Assembly: GCA_020637815.1 (NCBI GenBank)
Contig: JACKJS010000001.1
Span: 434,001-498,000 of the forward strand
Length of the DNA: 64,000 nucleotides
DNA from: Hyphomicrobiaceae bacterium
GTDB lineage: Bacteria > Pseudomonadota > Alphaproteobacteria > Rhizobiales > Methyloligellaceae
Reading direction: 5' to 3'
Shown piece after piece: positions 18,236 to 26,064 of the stretch; within the stretch, counting starts at the first letter, position 1, and each line of letters opens with the position of its first letter. Both the position numbers and the translations under genes were made by a program. Under the pieces are notes generated by a model. It was not told the DNA's origin. It saw only the letters and a list, made by a program, of their open reading frames with translations, and made no database searches.

Positions 18236-18261
18236 ACAATCCAGAAACAAGCGCGATGAAC

Positions 18262-18744
18262 TTAGCGCTTGGAGAACTGGAAGCTACGGCGAGCCTTGGC
18301 CCGGCCGTACTTCTTACGCTCGACCGTACGCGCATCCCGGGTCAGGAAGCCGGCTTTCTTGAGAACGCTGCGCAACTCCGGCTCGAAATGCGTCAGAGCC
18401 TTGGAGATGCCGTGCCGCACGGCGCCCGCTTGGCCCGAAAGCCCGCCGCCAGACACGGTGCAGACCACATCGATCTGGCCTTCGCGCGCCGCCGTGACAA
18501 GCGGCTGCTTCAGGATCATCTGAAGCACCGGACGGGCGAAATAGGTTGCGTGGTCCTTGCCGTTCACCGTGATGTTGCCGGGGCCCTGCTTGACCCAGAC
18601 GCGGGCGACGGCGTCCTTCCGCTTGCCCGTGGCATAGGCGCGGCCCTGCGCATCGACCTTGCGCTCGTAAACGCGCTCCGCTGCGGGCGCATCGCTTTCG
18701 CTCTGCAGCTGAGCCAGATCTTCTAGCGTGTTGGTTTCGCTCAT
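18262..18744 (-). CDS. rpsI: 30S ribosomal protein S9
   Basis: A 160-residue S9 protein with an alphaproteobacterial N-terminal extension of about 35 residues (DLAQLQSESDAPAAERVYE), then the conserved core YATGKRKDAVARVW, GGGLSGQAGAVRHGISKAL and the basic C-terminal tail ending KRKKYG-type residues that contacts P-site tRNA (ERKKYGRAKARRSFQFSKR). It follows rplM by 5 bases. Confidence 0.98.
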   Translation of the reverse strand: MSETNTLEDLAQLQSESDAPAAERVYERKVDAQGRAYATGKRKDAVARVWVKQGPGNITVNGKDHATYFARPVLQMILKQPLVTAAREGQIDVVCTVSGGGLSGQAGAVRHGISKALTHFEPELRSVLKKAGFLTRDARTVERKKYGRAKARRSFQFSKR

Positions 18745-18749
18745 GGCTC

Positions 18750-19214
18750 TTAGGCGCTCCTTGCGTTCTTCGAATTCAGGGCCGCGACATCCAGCGGCAC
18801 GGGATTCTGCGCCTCGTGCGGATGGTCGGGGCCTGCATAGACTTTGAGGTTCTTGAGCTGCTGGCGCGCAAGCGGACCGCGGGGAAGCATGCGCTCCACG
18901 GCCTTCTGCAACACGCGTTCCGGATGCTTGCCGTCGAGGACCTTCTCGGCGGTGCGGCTCTTGATGCCGCCCGGATGGCCCGTATGCCAGAAATACTCCT
19001 TGTCGGAGCGCTTATTGCCGGAAAACACGACATTGCCCGCATTGATGACGATGATGTTGTCTCCATCGTCCATGTGGGGCGTGAACCCGGGCTTATGCTT
19101 GCCGCGCAGCCGCGTCGCGATAAGCGCCGCAAGCCGGCCTACGACAAGGCCGCTGGCGTCGATCAGAACCCAGGACTTTTCGATGTCCTTGGGTGTAGCG
19201 GAAAAGGTTTTCAT
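18750..19214 (-). CDS. rplM: 50S ribosomal protein L13
   Basis: A 154-residue L13 with the canonical N-terminus MKTFSATPKDIEKSWVLIDA and motifs ATRLRGKHKPGFTPHMD and HPGGIKSRTAEKVL. The ATG at 19214 matches the family; a TTG extension to 19238 is not needed. First gene of the rplM-rpsI operon. Confidence 0.98.
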   Translation of the reverse strand: MKTFSATPKDIEKSWVLIDASGLVVGRLAALIATRLRGKHKPGFTPHMDDGDNIIVINAGNVVFSGNKRSDKEYFWHTGHPGGIKSRTAEKVLDGKHPERVLQKAVERMLPRGPLARQQLKNLKVYAGPDHPHEAQNPVPLDVAALNSKNARSA

Positions 19215-19253
19215 GGTTCGCGTCACTCTGCGTCTCAACCAAAAGATCGGCGC

Positions 19254-19281
19254 TTCTAACGGTTGCCGCCACGACGGTCAA
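19254..19281 (-). promoter_or_regulatory. candidate sigma-70 promoter of rplM-rpsI
   Basis: On the minus strand, TTGACC (19281-19276) and TTAGAA (19259-19254) are separated by 16 bases, about 40 bases upstream of the L13 start. Motif match only. Confidence 0.4.
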
Positions 19282-19388
19282 GCGAGTTTGATTTCGTTAT
19301 TGAAAACAGCGCTCTAAATATGTGGTATTTCATTACCGTGTTGAATCCGGCTGATTTTACGTGCCTTTCCTGCTGGTTTCTGTAACCG

Positions 19389-20222
19389 ATGAGCGATCAA
19401 ACACAAATTTGCGGGAATCGGTGGAAAATGGACGAAGGCGACATCTTACTGAGTGAGGACCAGGGCGCGGTGCGCGTCTTGACCCTCAATCGCCCGAAAG
19501 CGCGAAACTGTCTCTCGATGGCTCTGATGCAGGCACTTCAAACCGCCCTCGCCGAGGCGGCAGAGACCGATAGCGTCCGAGCCGTGGTGCTAGCAGCTTC
19601 GGGTCCCGCCTTTTCGTCCGGCCACGATCTCAAAGAGCTAACCGCACGCCGGAACGATCCGGATCGCGGCCGCGGGTTCTTCGAGGAGACGATGCAGACT
19701 TGCGCCAAGATGATGCTGACCATCGTCCGCCTGCCCAAGCCCGTTATCGCGGCTGTGAACGGCATCGCGACCGCCGCGGGCTGCCAACTGGTGGCGAGTT
19801 GCGATTTAGCGGTTGCGGCCACGGACGCGCGTTTCGCCACGCCAGGCGTCAATATCGGTCTGTTCTGTTCCACGCCCATGGTCGCGTTGAGCCGCAATCT
19901 ATCGCGTAAGGCCACCATGGAGATGTTGCTTCTGGGTGAGATGGTCGAAGCCGAAGAAGCTCTGCGGCTCGGCCTCGTGAACCGCGTGGTCGAACCGGAC
20001 CGGGTCGTGAACGAAGCCGTCGCGTTCGGCCGCAAGGTCGCCAGCAAGCCGGCCCGGACCTTGAAGATTGGAAAGGAAGCGTTTTACCGCCAGCTCGAAA
20101 TGCCGCTCGACGAAGCCTATCGCTACACGGCTGGCGTCATGGTCGAGAACATGCTCGACGCCGAAGCCGAGGAAGGCATTGGCGCCTTCCTCGACAAGCG
20201 CGAACCCCAATGGCCCCGATAG
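19389..20222 (+). CDS. enoyl-CoA hydratase/isomerase family protein
   Basis: A 277-residue crotonase-fold protein. The oxyanion-hole segments are visible: ASGPAFSSGHDLKEL near residue 75 and AVNGIATAAGCQLVASCDLAVA near residue 120. It resembles the ECHDC3-type subgroup; the catalytic Glu of true hydratases (position of GLFCSTPMVAL) is not obvious, so activity and substrate are open. The track-wide start is 19389, but an ATG at 19428 (MDEGDILLSEDQG) has GGTGGA just upstream and would give a more typical length. It is followed closely by a CoA-binding protein. Confidence 0.85.
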   Translation: MSDQTQICGNRWKMDEGDILLSEDQGAVRVLTLNRPKARNCLSMALMQALQTALAEAAETDSVRAVVLAASGPAFSSGHDLKELTARRNDPDRGRGFFEETMQTCAKMMLTIVRLPKPVIAAVNGIATAAGCQLVASCDLAVAATDARFATPGVNIGLFCSTPMVALSRNLSRKATMEMLLLGEMVEAEEALRLGLVNRVVEPDRVVNEAVAFGRKVASKPARTLKIGKEAFYRQLEMPLDEAYRYTAGVMVENMLDAEAEEGIGAFLDKREPQWPR

Positions 20223-20244
20223 GGCTGCCCTGGCAAGAGGTCAT

Positions 20245-20766
20245 ATGGATCACGACCACTATTCGGACGCCTATATCCGCGACATCCTTTTGGGCCATCG
20301 CGTCTTCGCCGTGGTCGGGGCCAGCGTGAAGACAATCCGTCCGAGCTATTTCGTCATGAAATATCTTCTGGCGAAGGGCTTCGACGTGATCCCGGTCAAC
20401 CCTGGCCATGGCGGGCACATCGTGGCGGACCAAACGGTCGTGCCGTCGCTTGGCGACATCGACCGGCCGGTCGATGTCGTCGACATCTTCCGGAATTCGG
20501 ACGCTGCACTGAGCATTACCGAAGAGGCCATTCGCATCGGTGCCAAGGTCGTTTGGATGCAAATTGGCGTGCGGAACGACGATGCGGCGCGCCTGGCCGA
20601 GAGCGCCGGGCTCAAGGTCGTCATGAACCGCTGTCCGAAGATCGAATACGGACGCCTGTCGGGCGAGATCGGCTGGGCCGGCGTGAATTCGCGTACGCTG
20701 TCCAGCAAACGCCCTGTCATCGGTTCCAATGGCGGTCAGCAGAGGTCGCTCCGCAAAGACGGCTGA
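20245..20766 (+). CDS. CoA-binding domain protein (YccU-like)
   Basis: A 173-residue single Rossmann-like CoA-binding domain of the CoA_binding_2 family. Evidence is VFAVVGASVKTIRPSYFVMKYLLAKGFDVIPVNP, then VDVVDIFRN and GAKVVWMQIGVRND, matching the order in YccU/HcgN-like proteins and the N-terminus of succinyl-CoA synthetase alpha. Function is not known. AAGAGG lies upstream of the ATG at 20245. It lies between the crotonase gene and metY, all rightward. Confidence 0.88.
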   Translation: MDHDHYSDAYIRDILLGHRVFAVVGASVKTIRPSYFVMKYLLAKGFDVIPVNPGHGGHIVADQTVVPSLGDIDRPVDVVDIFRNSDAALSITEEAIRIGAKVVWMQIGVRNDDAARLAESAGLKVVMNRCPKIEYGRLSGEIGWAGVNSRTLSSKRPVIGSNGGQQRSLRKDG

Positions 20767-20875
20767 TACGCCAATACCTGCTGGCGCGAAATGGAAGACG
20801 GGCACGCCGGCATCCCCTATGTTTCGATTCACTTCGCGGTCACCGCAACACTGGACCAGATAAGGGAGCTTCACG

Positions 20876-22162
20876 ATGTCCGAAGAGCGTACGCCTGGGT
20901 TCGATACACTCGCCATTCACGCAGGCGCGCAGCCGGATGCTTCGACGGGCGCCCGGGCGACGCCCATCTACCAGACGACATCGTTTGTCTTCGACGACGT
21001 CGATCATGCCGCCGCGCTGTTCAACCTCGAGACCTTCGGCAACATTTATACGCGGATCATGAATCCCACCCAGGCGGTCCTCGAGGAGCGCATGGCGGCT
21101 CTCGAAGGCGGCACCGCCGCACTCGCCGTCGCTTCCGGCCACGCGGCCCAGGCTGTCGTCCTCCATACGCTGATGGAGCCTGGCGCCGAGTTCGTCGCCG
21201 GCCGGCAACTCTATGGCGGTTCCATCAACCAGTTCGGCGAGGCCTTCAAGAAATTCGACTGGCATGTGAAATGGGCCGATACGACGAACGCGGAGAGCTT
21301 CCGTGCGGCCATAACGCCGAAGACGAAGGCGATCTTCGTTGAGTCGGTCGCCAATCCCGGCGGAATCATCACCGATATCGAAGCGGTGGCGGCCGTGGCG
21401 AAAGAGGCTGGGGTTCCGTTGATTGTCGACAACACGCTGGCCACCCCCTACCTGCTCAAGCCGAAGGACTACGGCGCCGACATCATCGTTCACTCCCTGA
21501 CCAAGTATCTCGGCGGCCACGGCAACTCCATCGGCGGCATGATCGTCGATTGCGGTACGTTCGACTGGATGGCAAGCGGCCGCTACCCGTCGATTTCGGC
21601 TCCCTGCGAAAGCTATCACGGCATGGTCCTCGGCGAGACGTTCGGGAACTTCGCGTTCGCCATCGCCGCCCGCGTGTTGGGGCTTCGCGATCTTGGCCCC
21701 GCGATCTCGCCCATGAATGCGTTCCTCATTCTGACGGGGATCGAAACGCTCCCACTGCGGATGCAGCGTCACTGCGACAACGCGTTGGCGGTCGCGGAAT
21801 GGCTGACGAGCCACGACAAGGTCTCGTGGGTGAATTATGCGGGGCTGCCCGACAACCAATTCTACCAGATGGCGCGGCGTTACTGCCCCAAAGGGGCCGG
21901 CGGGGTGTTCACATTCGGTCTGAAGGGCGGCTACGAGGCAGGCATCGCCCTCGTCGGCAAGGTTCAGCTCTTCAGCCATCTTGCCAATATCGGCGATACG
22001 CGCAGTCTCATCATTCATCCCGCCTCGACGACGCACCGGCAGCTTGCGGACGATGCGCGGGCGCGCGCGGGCGCAGGCGACGACGTGGTACGGCTCTCGG
22101 TCGGACTGGAAGACGTCGGCGACATTATCGCCGATTTGGATCAGGCACTCGAGGCGGTTTGA
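20876..22162 (+). CDS. metY: O-acetylhomoserine sulfhydrylase
   Basis: A 428-residue Cys/Met-metabolism PLP enzyme making homocysteine from O-acetylhomoserine and sulfide. Characteristic are FDTLAIHAGAQPD at the N-terminus, YTRIMNPTQAVLEERMAALE, the PLP lysine at about residue 210 in HSLTKYLGGHGNSIGG, and the C-terminal LFSHLANIGDTRSLIIHPASTTH that marks this family. GGGAG precedes the ATG. No SAM-II-like riboswitch is visible in the 109-base leader. Its last 22 bases overlap the end of the convergent heme A synthase gene. Confidence 0.95.
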   Translation: MSEERTPGFDTLAIHAGAQPDASTGARATPIYQTTSFVFDDVDHAAALFNLETFGNIYTRIMNPTQAVLEERMAALEGGTAALAVASGHAAQAVVLHTLMEPGAEFVAGRQLYGGSINQFGEAFKKFDWHVKWADTTNAESFRAAITPKTKAIFVESVANPGGIITDIEAVAAVAKEAGVPLIVDNTLATPYLLKPKDYGADIIVHSLTKYLGGHGNSIGGMIVDCGTFDWMASGRYPSISAPCESYHGMVLGETFGNFAFAIAARVLGLRDLGPAISPMNAFLILTGIETLPLRMQRHCDNALAVAEWLTSHDKVSWVNYAGLPDNQFYQMARRYCPKGAGGVFTFGLKGGYEAGIALVGKVQLFSHLANIGDTRSLIIHPASTTHRQLADDARARAGAGDDVVRLSVGLEDVGDIIADLDQALEAV

Positions 22163-23256
22163 CCCTCGGGGAGCCGTTCTCCGGCCGTGCTTTGCCAGAA
22201 ATGGTAGAGCGCGGCCGCGAAGACCAGGAGTGCGCCGGCCTGGTGCGCGAGTCCGAGTTCAATCGGAACCGCGCGAAGCAGCGTCCAGATTCCGAGCGCC
22301 ACCTGTAATAGGGCGAATGCCCCTAGGGTTAAGGCGCTGCCGCGCAAGCTTGCCGCGTTCGTTCGCCGTGATAGCCACAACGCCTGCAGCATGGCTGCCG
22401 TGAAAACCGTATAGCCGAGCATGCGGTGATCGAATTGAACCGTGAGCGGATTCTCGAATAGGTTGAGATACCAGGGGTCCGCCTCGCCCAACCCGCTCGG
22501 AATGAAGGCGCCATTCATCAGCGGCCAAGTGTTGTAGCCGAGACCGCCGTCGATGCCGGCGACGAGAGCTCCGGCGAGCAACTGAAGGTAGACCAACGTG
22601 AGCACGAGGCCGGCAACGATCGCGGGCACCTTCGAACCCGCCTTGACGGCGTCGTCGCGCCCGCCGTCGCGGAGCCCGAGGATGAGCCAGATCGTGTAGC
22701 CGAAAATTAGGACCGCCACTCCGAAATGCGCGGCTAGCCGGTATTGGCTGACATCCACCCGGTCCACCAGACCGCTCTTGACCATGTACCAGCCGAGCGC
22801 ACCTTGAAGGCCTCCGAGCACGAACAGGCCGAGCAGACGCGGAAATAGACTTTTCGGAATATAGCCGGCGAGCCAAAAGCCGACGAACGGTACGAAGAAG
22901 ACGATGCCGATGAAACGTCCCAGAAAGCGATGGGCCCACTCCCACCAATAGATGGACTTGAAGCCCTCCAGATCCATGCCCTGATTGACCAGGGAATATT
23001 CGGGGATCTTCTTGTAGGAGTCGAAAGCCTCTTGCCAATCGGCGTCCGATAAAGGCGGTATGGCGCCGATGATGGGCTGCCACTCGGTGATCGACAGCCC
23101 GGAATCGGTAAGCCGCGTGGCGCCCCCGACAAGGATCATGGCTGCAATGAGAAATGCGACACAGGAGAGCCAAAGACGCAGTGCACCAGCCTTTCGCGGC
23201 GGGATTGTCTCCGCCTCCTGCGCGGGCGACAGGCTTTGTGTGGTTGGCATGCTCAT
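22141..23256 (-). CDS. ctaA: heme A synthase (COX15/CtaA type)
   Basis: A 371-residue polytopic membrane protein oxidising the C8 methyl of heme O to a formyl group for cytochrome oxidase. The alphaproteobacterial/mitochondrial COX15 signature is clear: GGATRLTDSGLSITEW, WWEWAHRFLGRFIGI, QGALGWYMVKSGL, the VSQYRLAAHF loop and FDHRMLGYTVF with haem-ligand histidines, and GLAHQAGALLVF. Start MSMPTTQ at 23256 or MPTTQ at 23250; the frame is open to 23343. Confidence 0.95.
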   Translation of the reverse strand: MSMPTTQSLSPAQEAETIPPRKAGALRLWLSCVAFLIAAMILVGGATRLTDSGLSITEWQPIIGAIPPLSDADWQEAFDSYKKIPEYSLVNQGMDLEGFKSIYWWEWAHRFLGRFIGIVFFVPFVGFWLAGYIPKSLFPRLLGLFVLGGLQGALGWYMVKSGLVDRVDVSQYRLAAHFGVAVLIFGYTIWLILGLRDGGRDDAVKAGSKVPAIVAGLVLTLVYLQLLAGALVAGIDGGLGYNTWPLMNGAFIPSGLGEADPWYLNLFENPLTVQFDHRMLGYTVFTAAMLQALWLSRRTNAASLRGSALTLGAFALLQVALGIWTLLRAVPIELGLAHQAGALLVFAAALYHFWQSTAGERLPEGQTASSA

Positions 23257-23331
23257 TGGCGCGGTGATAGCGGGCTCTCCATCCGAACTCAATGGCGCGA
23301 ATGGTCCCTGGGGACCCCGGCAGGAGGCGAC

Positions 23332-23535
23332 ATGAGCGCGCACGTTCGCAAGTTGATCGGCACGATCATGCTCCTGATATTCATGGTCCTGTATCTCGCG
23401 ATTGCGGCGGCAATCGGCTCCGGACGCATCTCAGAGGCGAACGGTTTTGCCCAGTTTGCGTATTTCCTGATTGCAGGGCTCTTATGGGTGATCCCCGCCG
23501 CGCTTCTCATCCGTTGGATGGCACGCCCCGACTGA
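23332..23535 (+). CDS. DUF2842 small membrane protein
   Basis: A 67-residue protein with two hydrophobic helices (LIGTIMLLIFMVLYLAIAAAI and FAYFLIAGLLWVIPAALLI) and a C-terminal RWMARPD, matching the alphaproteobacterial DUF2842 family. GGAGG precedes the ATG at 23332. It is divergent from ctaA, the usual neighbour. Role unknown. Confidence 0.85.
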   Translation: MSAHVRKLIGTIMLLIFMVLYLAIAAAIGSGRISEANGFAQFAYFLIAGLLWVIPAALLIRWMARPD

Positions 23536-23558
23536 TTGCCTCTCGCGGCAATCCGGCT

Positions 23559-24596
23559 CTAGGCCGCATCCACCTGCTGGAACCCGTTCCAAATGGCGAA
23601 TGGCGCGCCGGTCAGATAAAGGGACGTGTAAGACAGTTTCTGGAACTCCCCATTCAATGAAACGCGCGGCAGAGCCGTGAGATAATCCCGATGGGCGGGA
23701 AACAGCATACCCTTGCGTGTGGTCACGGCCGTGCGGACGCCCGCGCCTTCCGTCAGCGCGAATTCCCGGGTCCCTGCACTTCCAGGGTCGCCGTACGGAT
23801 AAGCAAAATGTACCGGCCGGACCCCCAGCTCTGTTTCCAATCGATCCGCGCTCTCCACGATCTGTTCCACGGCTTCGTCCACCGGAAGCTTGGCGAGAGC
23901 AAAATGATCCTTGGTGTGCGCGCCGATGGTGACAAGCGGATCGGCGGCCATTACGCGTAACTCGTCCCAGGTCATAATCAGGTCGCGGCATTGCTCGGCG
24001 AGATCGATGCCGTAGCGCGTGGCAAGCGCCTGGACGATCTCGCGCATTCTTCTCTCGTCGAGGCCGCGGAGCCACCAATAGATCCTCTCGTAAGAGCGAC
24101 TCTTGTCGGCGTCGTTTCCGGTTGGGAGGCGCCAGACATCCCCGTCGCGGTCCACGAGGATTTCGGGCGACGCCTTGGCGAACGCCGCTTCGAGCGCCAG
24201 CCACCAGAGCTCTCCATTTCCGGACGGATAGTCTGTCGGAACGTAGAGCGTGAGCGGCAATTGGCGCGCCTGGAACAACGGCAGGGCATATTGCAGATTG
24301 TCCCGATAGCCATCGTCGAAGGTGAAGCACGCGAAGCGCCCGCCTTCGCCATGGGTCAGTCGGTCGGCCGCTTCGTCGAGTGTGACGACATCGAGGCCTG
24401 CCTCCAAGACCTGATCGAGAACCGCTTCCAGGAAATCCGGCGTCACTTTGAGGATCCGGTTCGGCGAAAAGGCGCGATCTTTCTCTTCGTCCGGGCACAC
24501 TTGGTGAAGCGTGAAGATCAGTCCCTCGCCTTGCGTATAAGGCGCAAGCAGACGGCCTGCACCGGTGAGGTGAAGTCCCGTCAGCGCGGCACGCAT
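23559..24596 (-). CDS. polysaccharide deacetylase family protein
   Basis: A 345-residue NodB-homology protein. The catalytic/metal segment FTFDDGYRDNLQYALPLF is at about residue 95, and SHT-like motif equivalents TIGAHTKDHFALAKL and HFAYPYGD follow, the arrangement of exopolysaccharide-linked deacetylases. No signal peptide is apparent, so it may act in the cytoplasm on lipid-linked intermediates. The ATG at 24596 is preceded by GGGGAAG; the frame extends to 24728. It is divergent from a CelD-type acetyltransferase and belongs to the polysaccharide locus. Confidence 0.85.
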   Translation of the reverse strand: MRAALTGLHLTGAGRLLAPYTQGEGLIFTLHQVCPDEEKDRAFSPNRILKVTPDFLEAVLDQVLEAGLDVVTLDEAADRLTHGEGGRFACFTFDDGYRDNLQYALPLFQARQLPLTLYVPTDYPSGNGELWWLALEAAFAKASPEILVDRDGDVWRLPTGNDADKSRSYERIYWWLRGLDERRMREIVQALATRYGIDLAEQCRDLIMTWDELRVMAADPLVTIGAHTKDHFALAKLPVDEAVEQIVESADRLETELGVRPVHFAYPYGDPGSAGTREFALTEGAGVRTAVTTRKGMLFPAHRDYLTALPRVSLNGEFQKLSYTSLYLTGAPFAIWNGFQQVDAA

Positions 24597-24771
24597 GATT
24601 GACGTCTTCCCCTTAACCACGCCTGTCCTCTCCGCAATTGAGCATTTTGCGTTAACCTCACGCTGCCATTGTACTGCAATCGAGCGGGCAGTTTGGCGCC
24701 GCTTCCTTGCCAAAGAATTGCCGCCCACGAAGGTCGATCTTGTGCCGGCGTCGCGATACGAAGGTTGATCG

Positions 24772-25995
24772 ATGGAGTCGTTGGTCTTGATGCGGTCCGA
24801 GGCGGAGGCGTCCGGTATGGAAACTTTCGAACCGGCTGAACCTTTGGTTCAGACTGCTGCGGGCGGCCTCTCCCTGCATGTAACGTCCGACATCCAGCGC
24901 ATCAAACCCCTTTGGATGGAGCTGCAGGCGGCTACGCCCTGCACTGTCGCACAGACATTCGATTGGGGACGCGCCTGGTCCGAGCATATGCTTGCTCCGG
25001 CGGGTGGCGCCCCCGTCGTTGCAATCGGCTATGGCGCGAACGGCGCGGCCAAATTCCTGTTGCCATTCGAAACGAAGCGGCTTGCCGGGATGACCGTGTT
25101 GAAATGGCTCGGCCAGGATCACGCGAACTATTCATTCGGATTGTTCGCGGCCGACGTCGCACGGCTTTTGACGAAGAAGGACGTGTCTTGTGTGCTGCGT
25201 GCGATTGCGCGGCACACCGGCGCGGCAGCCGCCTATTTCGAGGCGCAGCCCTTCTCGTGGGAGGATGTGCCTAATCCATTCGCGTTGTTGCCGCACCAGC
25301 CCGCCCCGAATAGCGGATTCGCCGTGGAGCTCGGCGACTTTCAAGCGCTGTATTTCAGCCGATTCAAGAAGCGCGCGCGCCAGACCCTTCTCCGGAAAGA
25401 ACGCCGCCTCCAGGAATTGGGACCGTTGCAGTATGGCTGGGCCGAGACGGACGAGCAGAAGCGTACGGTGCTCGATACGTTCTTCAAACAAAAGGCGCAG
25501 CAATTCGCTGCCATGGGCGTGACGGACATCTTCGGGCCGGAAGCGCAAGCTTTCTACCGGGATCTCGCCGCCCTGCCCGCGGGAAATCCCAGTCAGTTGA
25601 GGCTCGGCTATGTCGCGTTGGACGGCGACATTCTCGCGACTTTTTCCGGCGCCGTCTGCCACGATCGGATGTGCGTGTTGCTTTCCTCGCTGACAAGCAA
25701 CGAGCATCAGCGTCAATCGCCCGGCGCGCAGCTGCTTCGCTACCAGATTGATGAGGCCTGCGGCCACGGGCTCAAATATTTCGATCTCGGCGTGGGCGGC
25801 GCGCGGCACAAATCCGAGTGGAGCAACGTGGTTTATCCGCTGTTCGACAGCTATATCGCACTGAAGCCGCAAGGGCACGGCTTGACTCTGCCACGCGCGG
25901 CGACCGCGCAACTCAAACGCATCATCAAGACCAACCCACGGCTTTGGGCGTTGGCACAGTCGGTCCGTAAGCGGATGAACGCCCGCGACGCCTGA
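24772..25995 (+). CDS. CelD/BcsL-type GNAT acetyltransferase (BioF2 fold)
   Basis: A 407-residue protein of the GNAT_6 (CelD/BcsL, FemAB-like) family found in cellulose and exopolysaccharide loci. The N-terminal half contains WMELQAATPCTVAQTFDWGRAW; the C-terminal GNAT domain contains RFKKRARQTLLRKERRL, FKQKAQQFAAMGV and GLKYFDLGVGGARHKSEW, the most diagnostic block. It probably acylates a sugar or lipid-linked intermediate. Two internal ATGs near the start make the N-terminus uncertain. Confidence 0.85.
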   Translation: MESLVLMRSEAEASGMETFEPAEPLVQTAAGGLSLHVTSDIQRIKPLWMELQAATPCTVAQTFDWGRAWSEHMLAPAGGAPVVAIGYGANGAAKFLLPFETKRLAGMTVLKWLGQDHANYSFGLFAADVARLLTKKDVSCVLRAIARHTGAAAAYFEAQPFSWEDVPNPFALLPHQPAPNSGFAVELGDFQALYFSRFKKRARQTLLRKERRLQELGPLQYGWAETDEQKRTVLDTFFKQKAQQFAAMGVTDIFGPEAQAFYRDLAALPAGNPSQLRLGYVALDGDILATFSGAVCHDRMCVLLSSLTSNEHQRQSPGAQLLRYQIDEACGHGLKYFDLGVGGARHKSEWSNVVYPLFDSYIALKPQGHGLTLPRAATAQLKRIIKTNPRLWALAQSVRKRMNARDA

Positions 25996-26064
25996 ACCGA
26001 CGCAAGCCCGTCGTGTCGCCTTCTGACCCCCTTTCGGGGCGGACGGCTCCGAGGTGCATGCCGC

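Noticed and set aside
20767..20875. possible SAM riboswitch before metY
   Set aside because: The leader lacks the conserved SAM-II core and any convincing pseudoknot.
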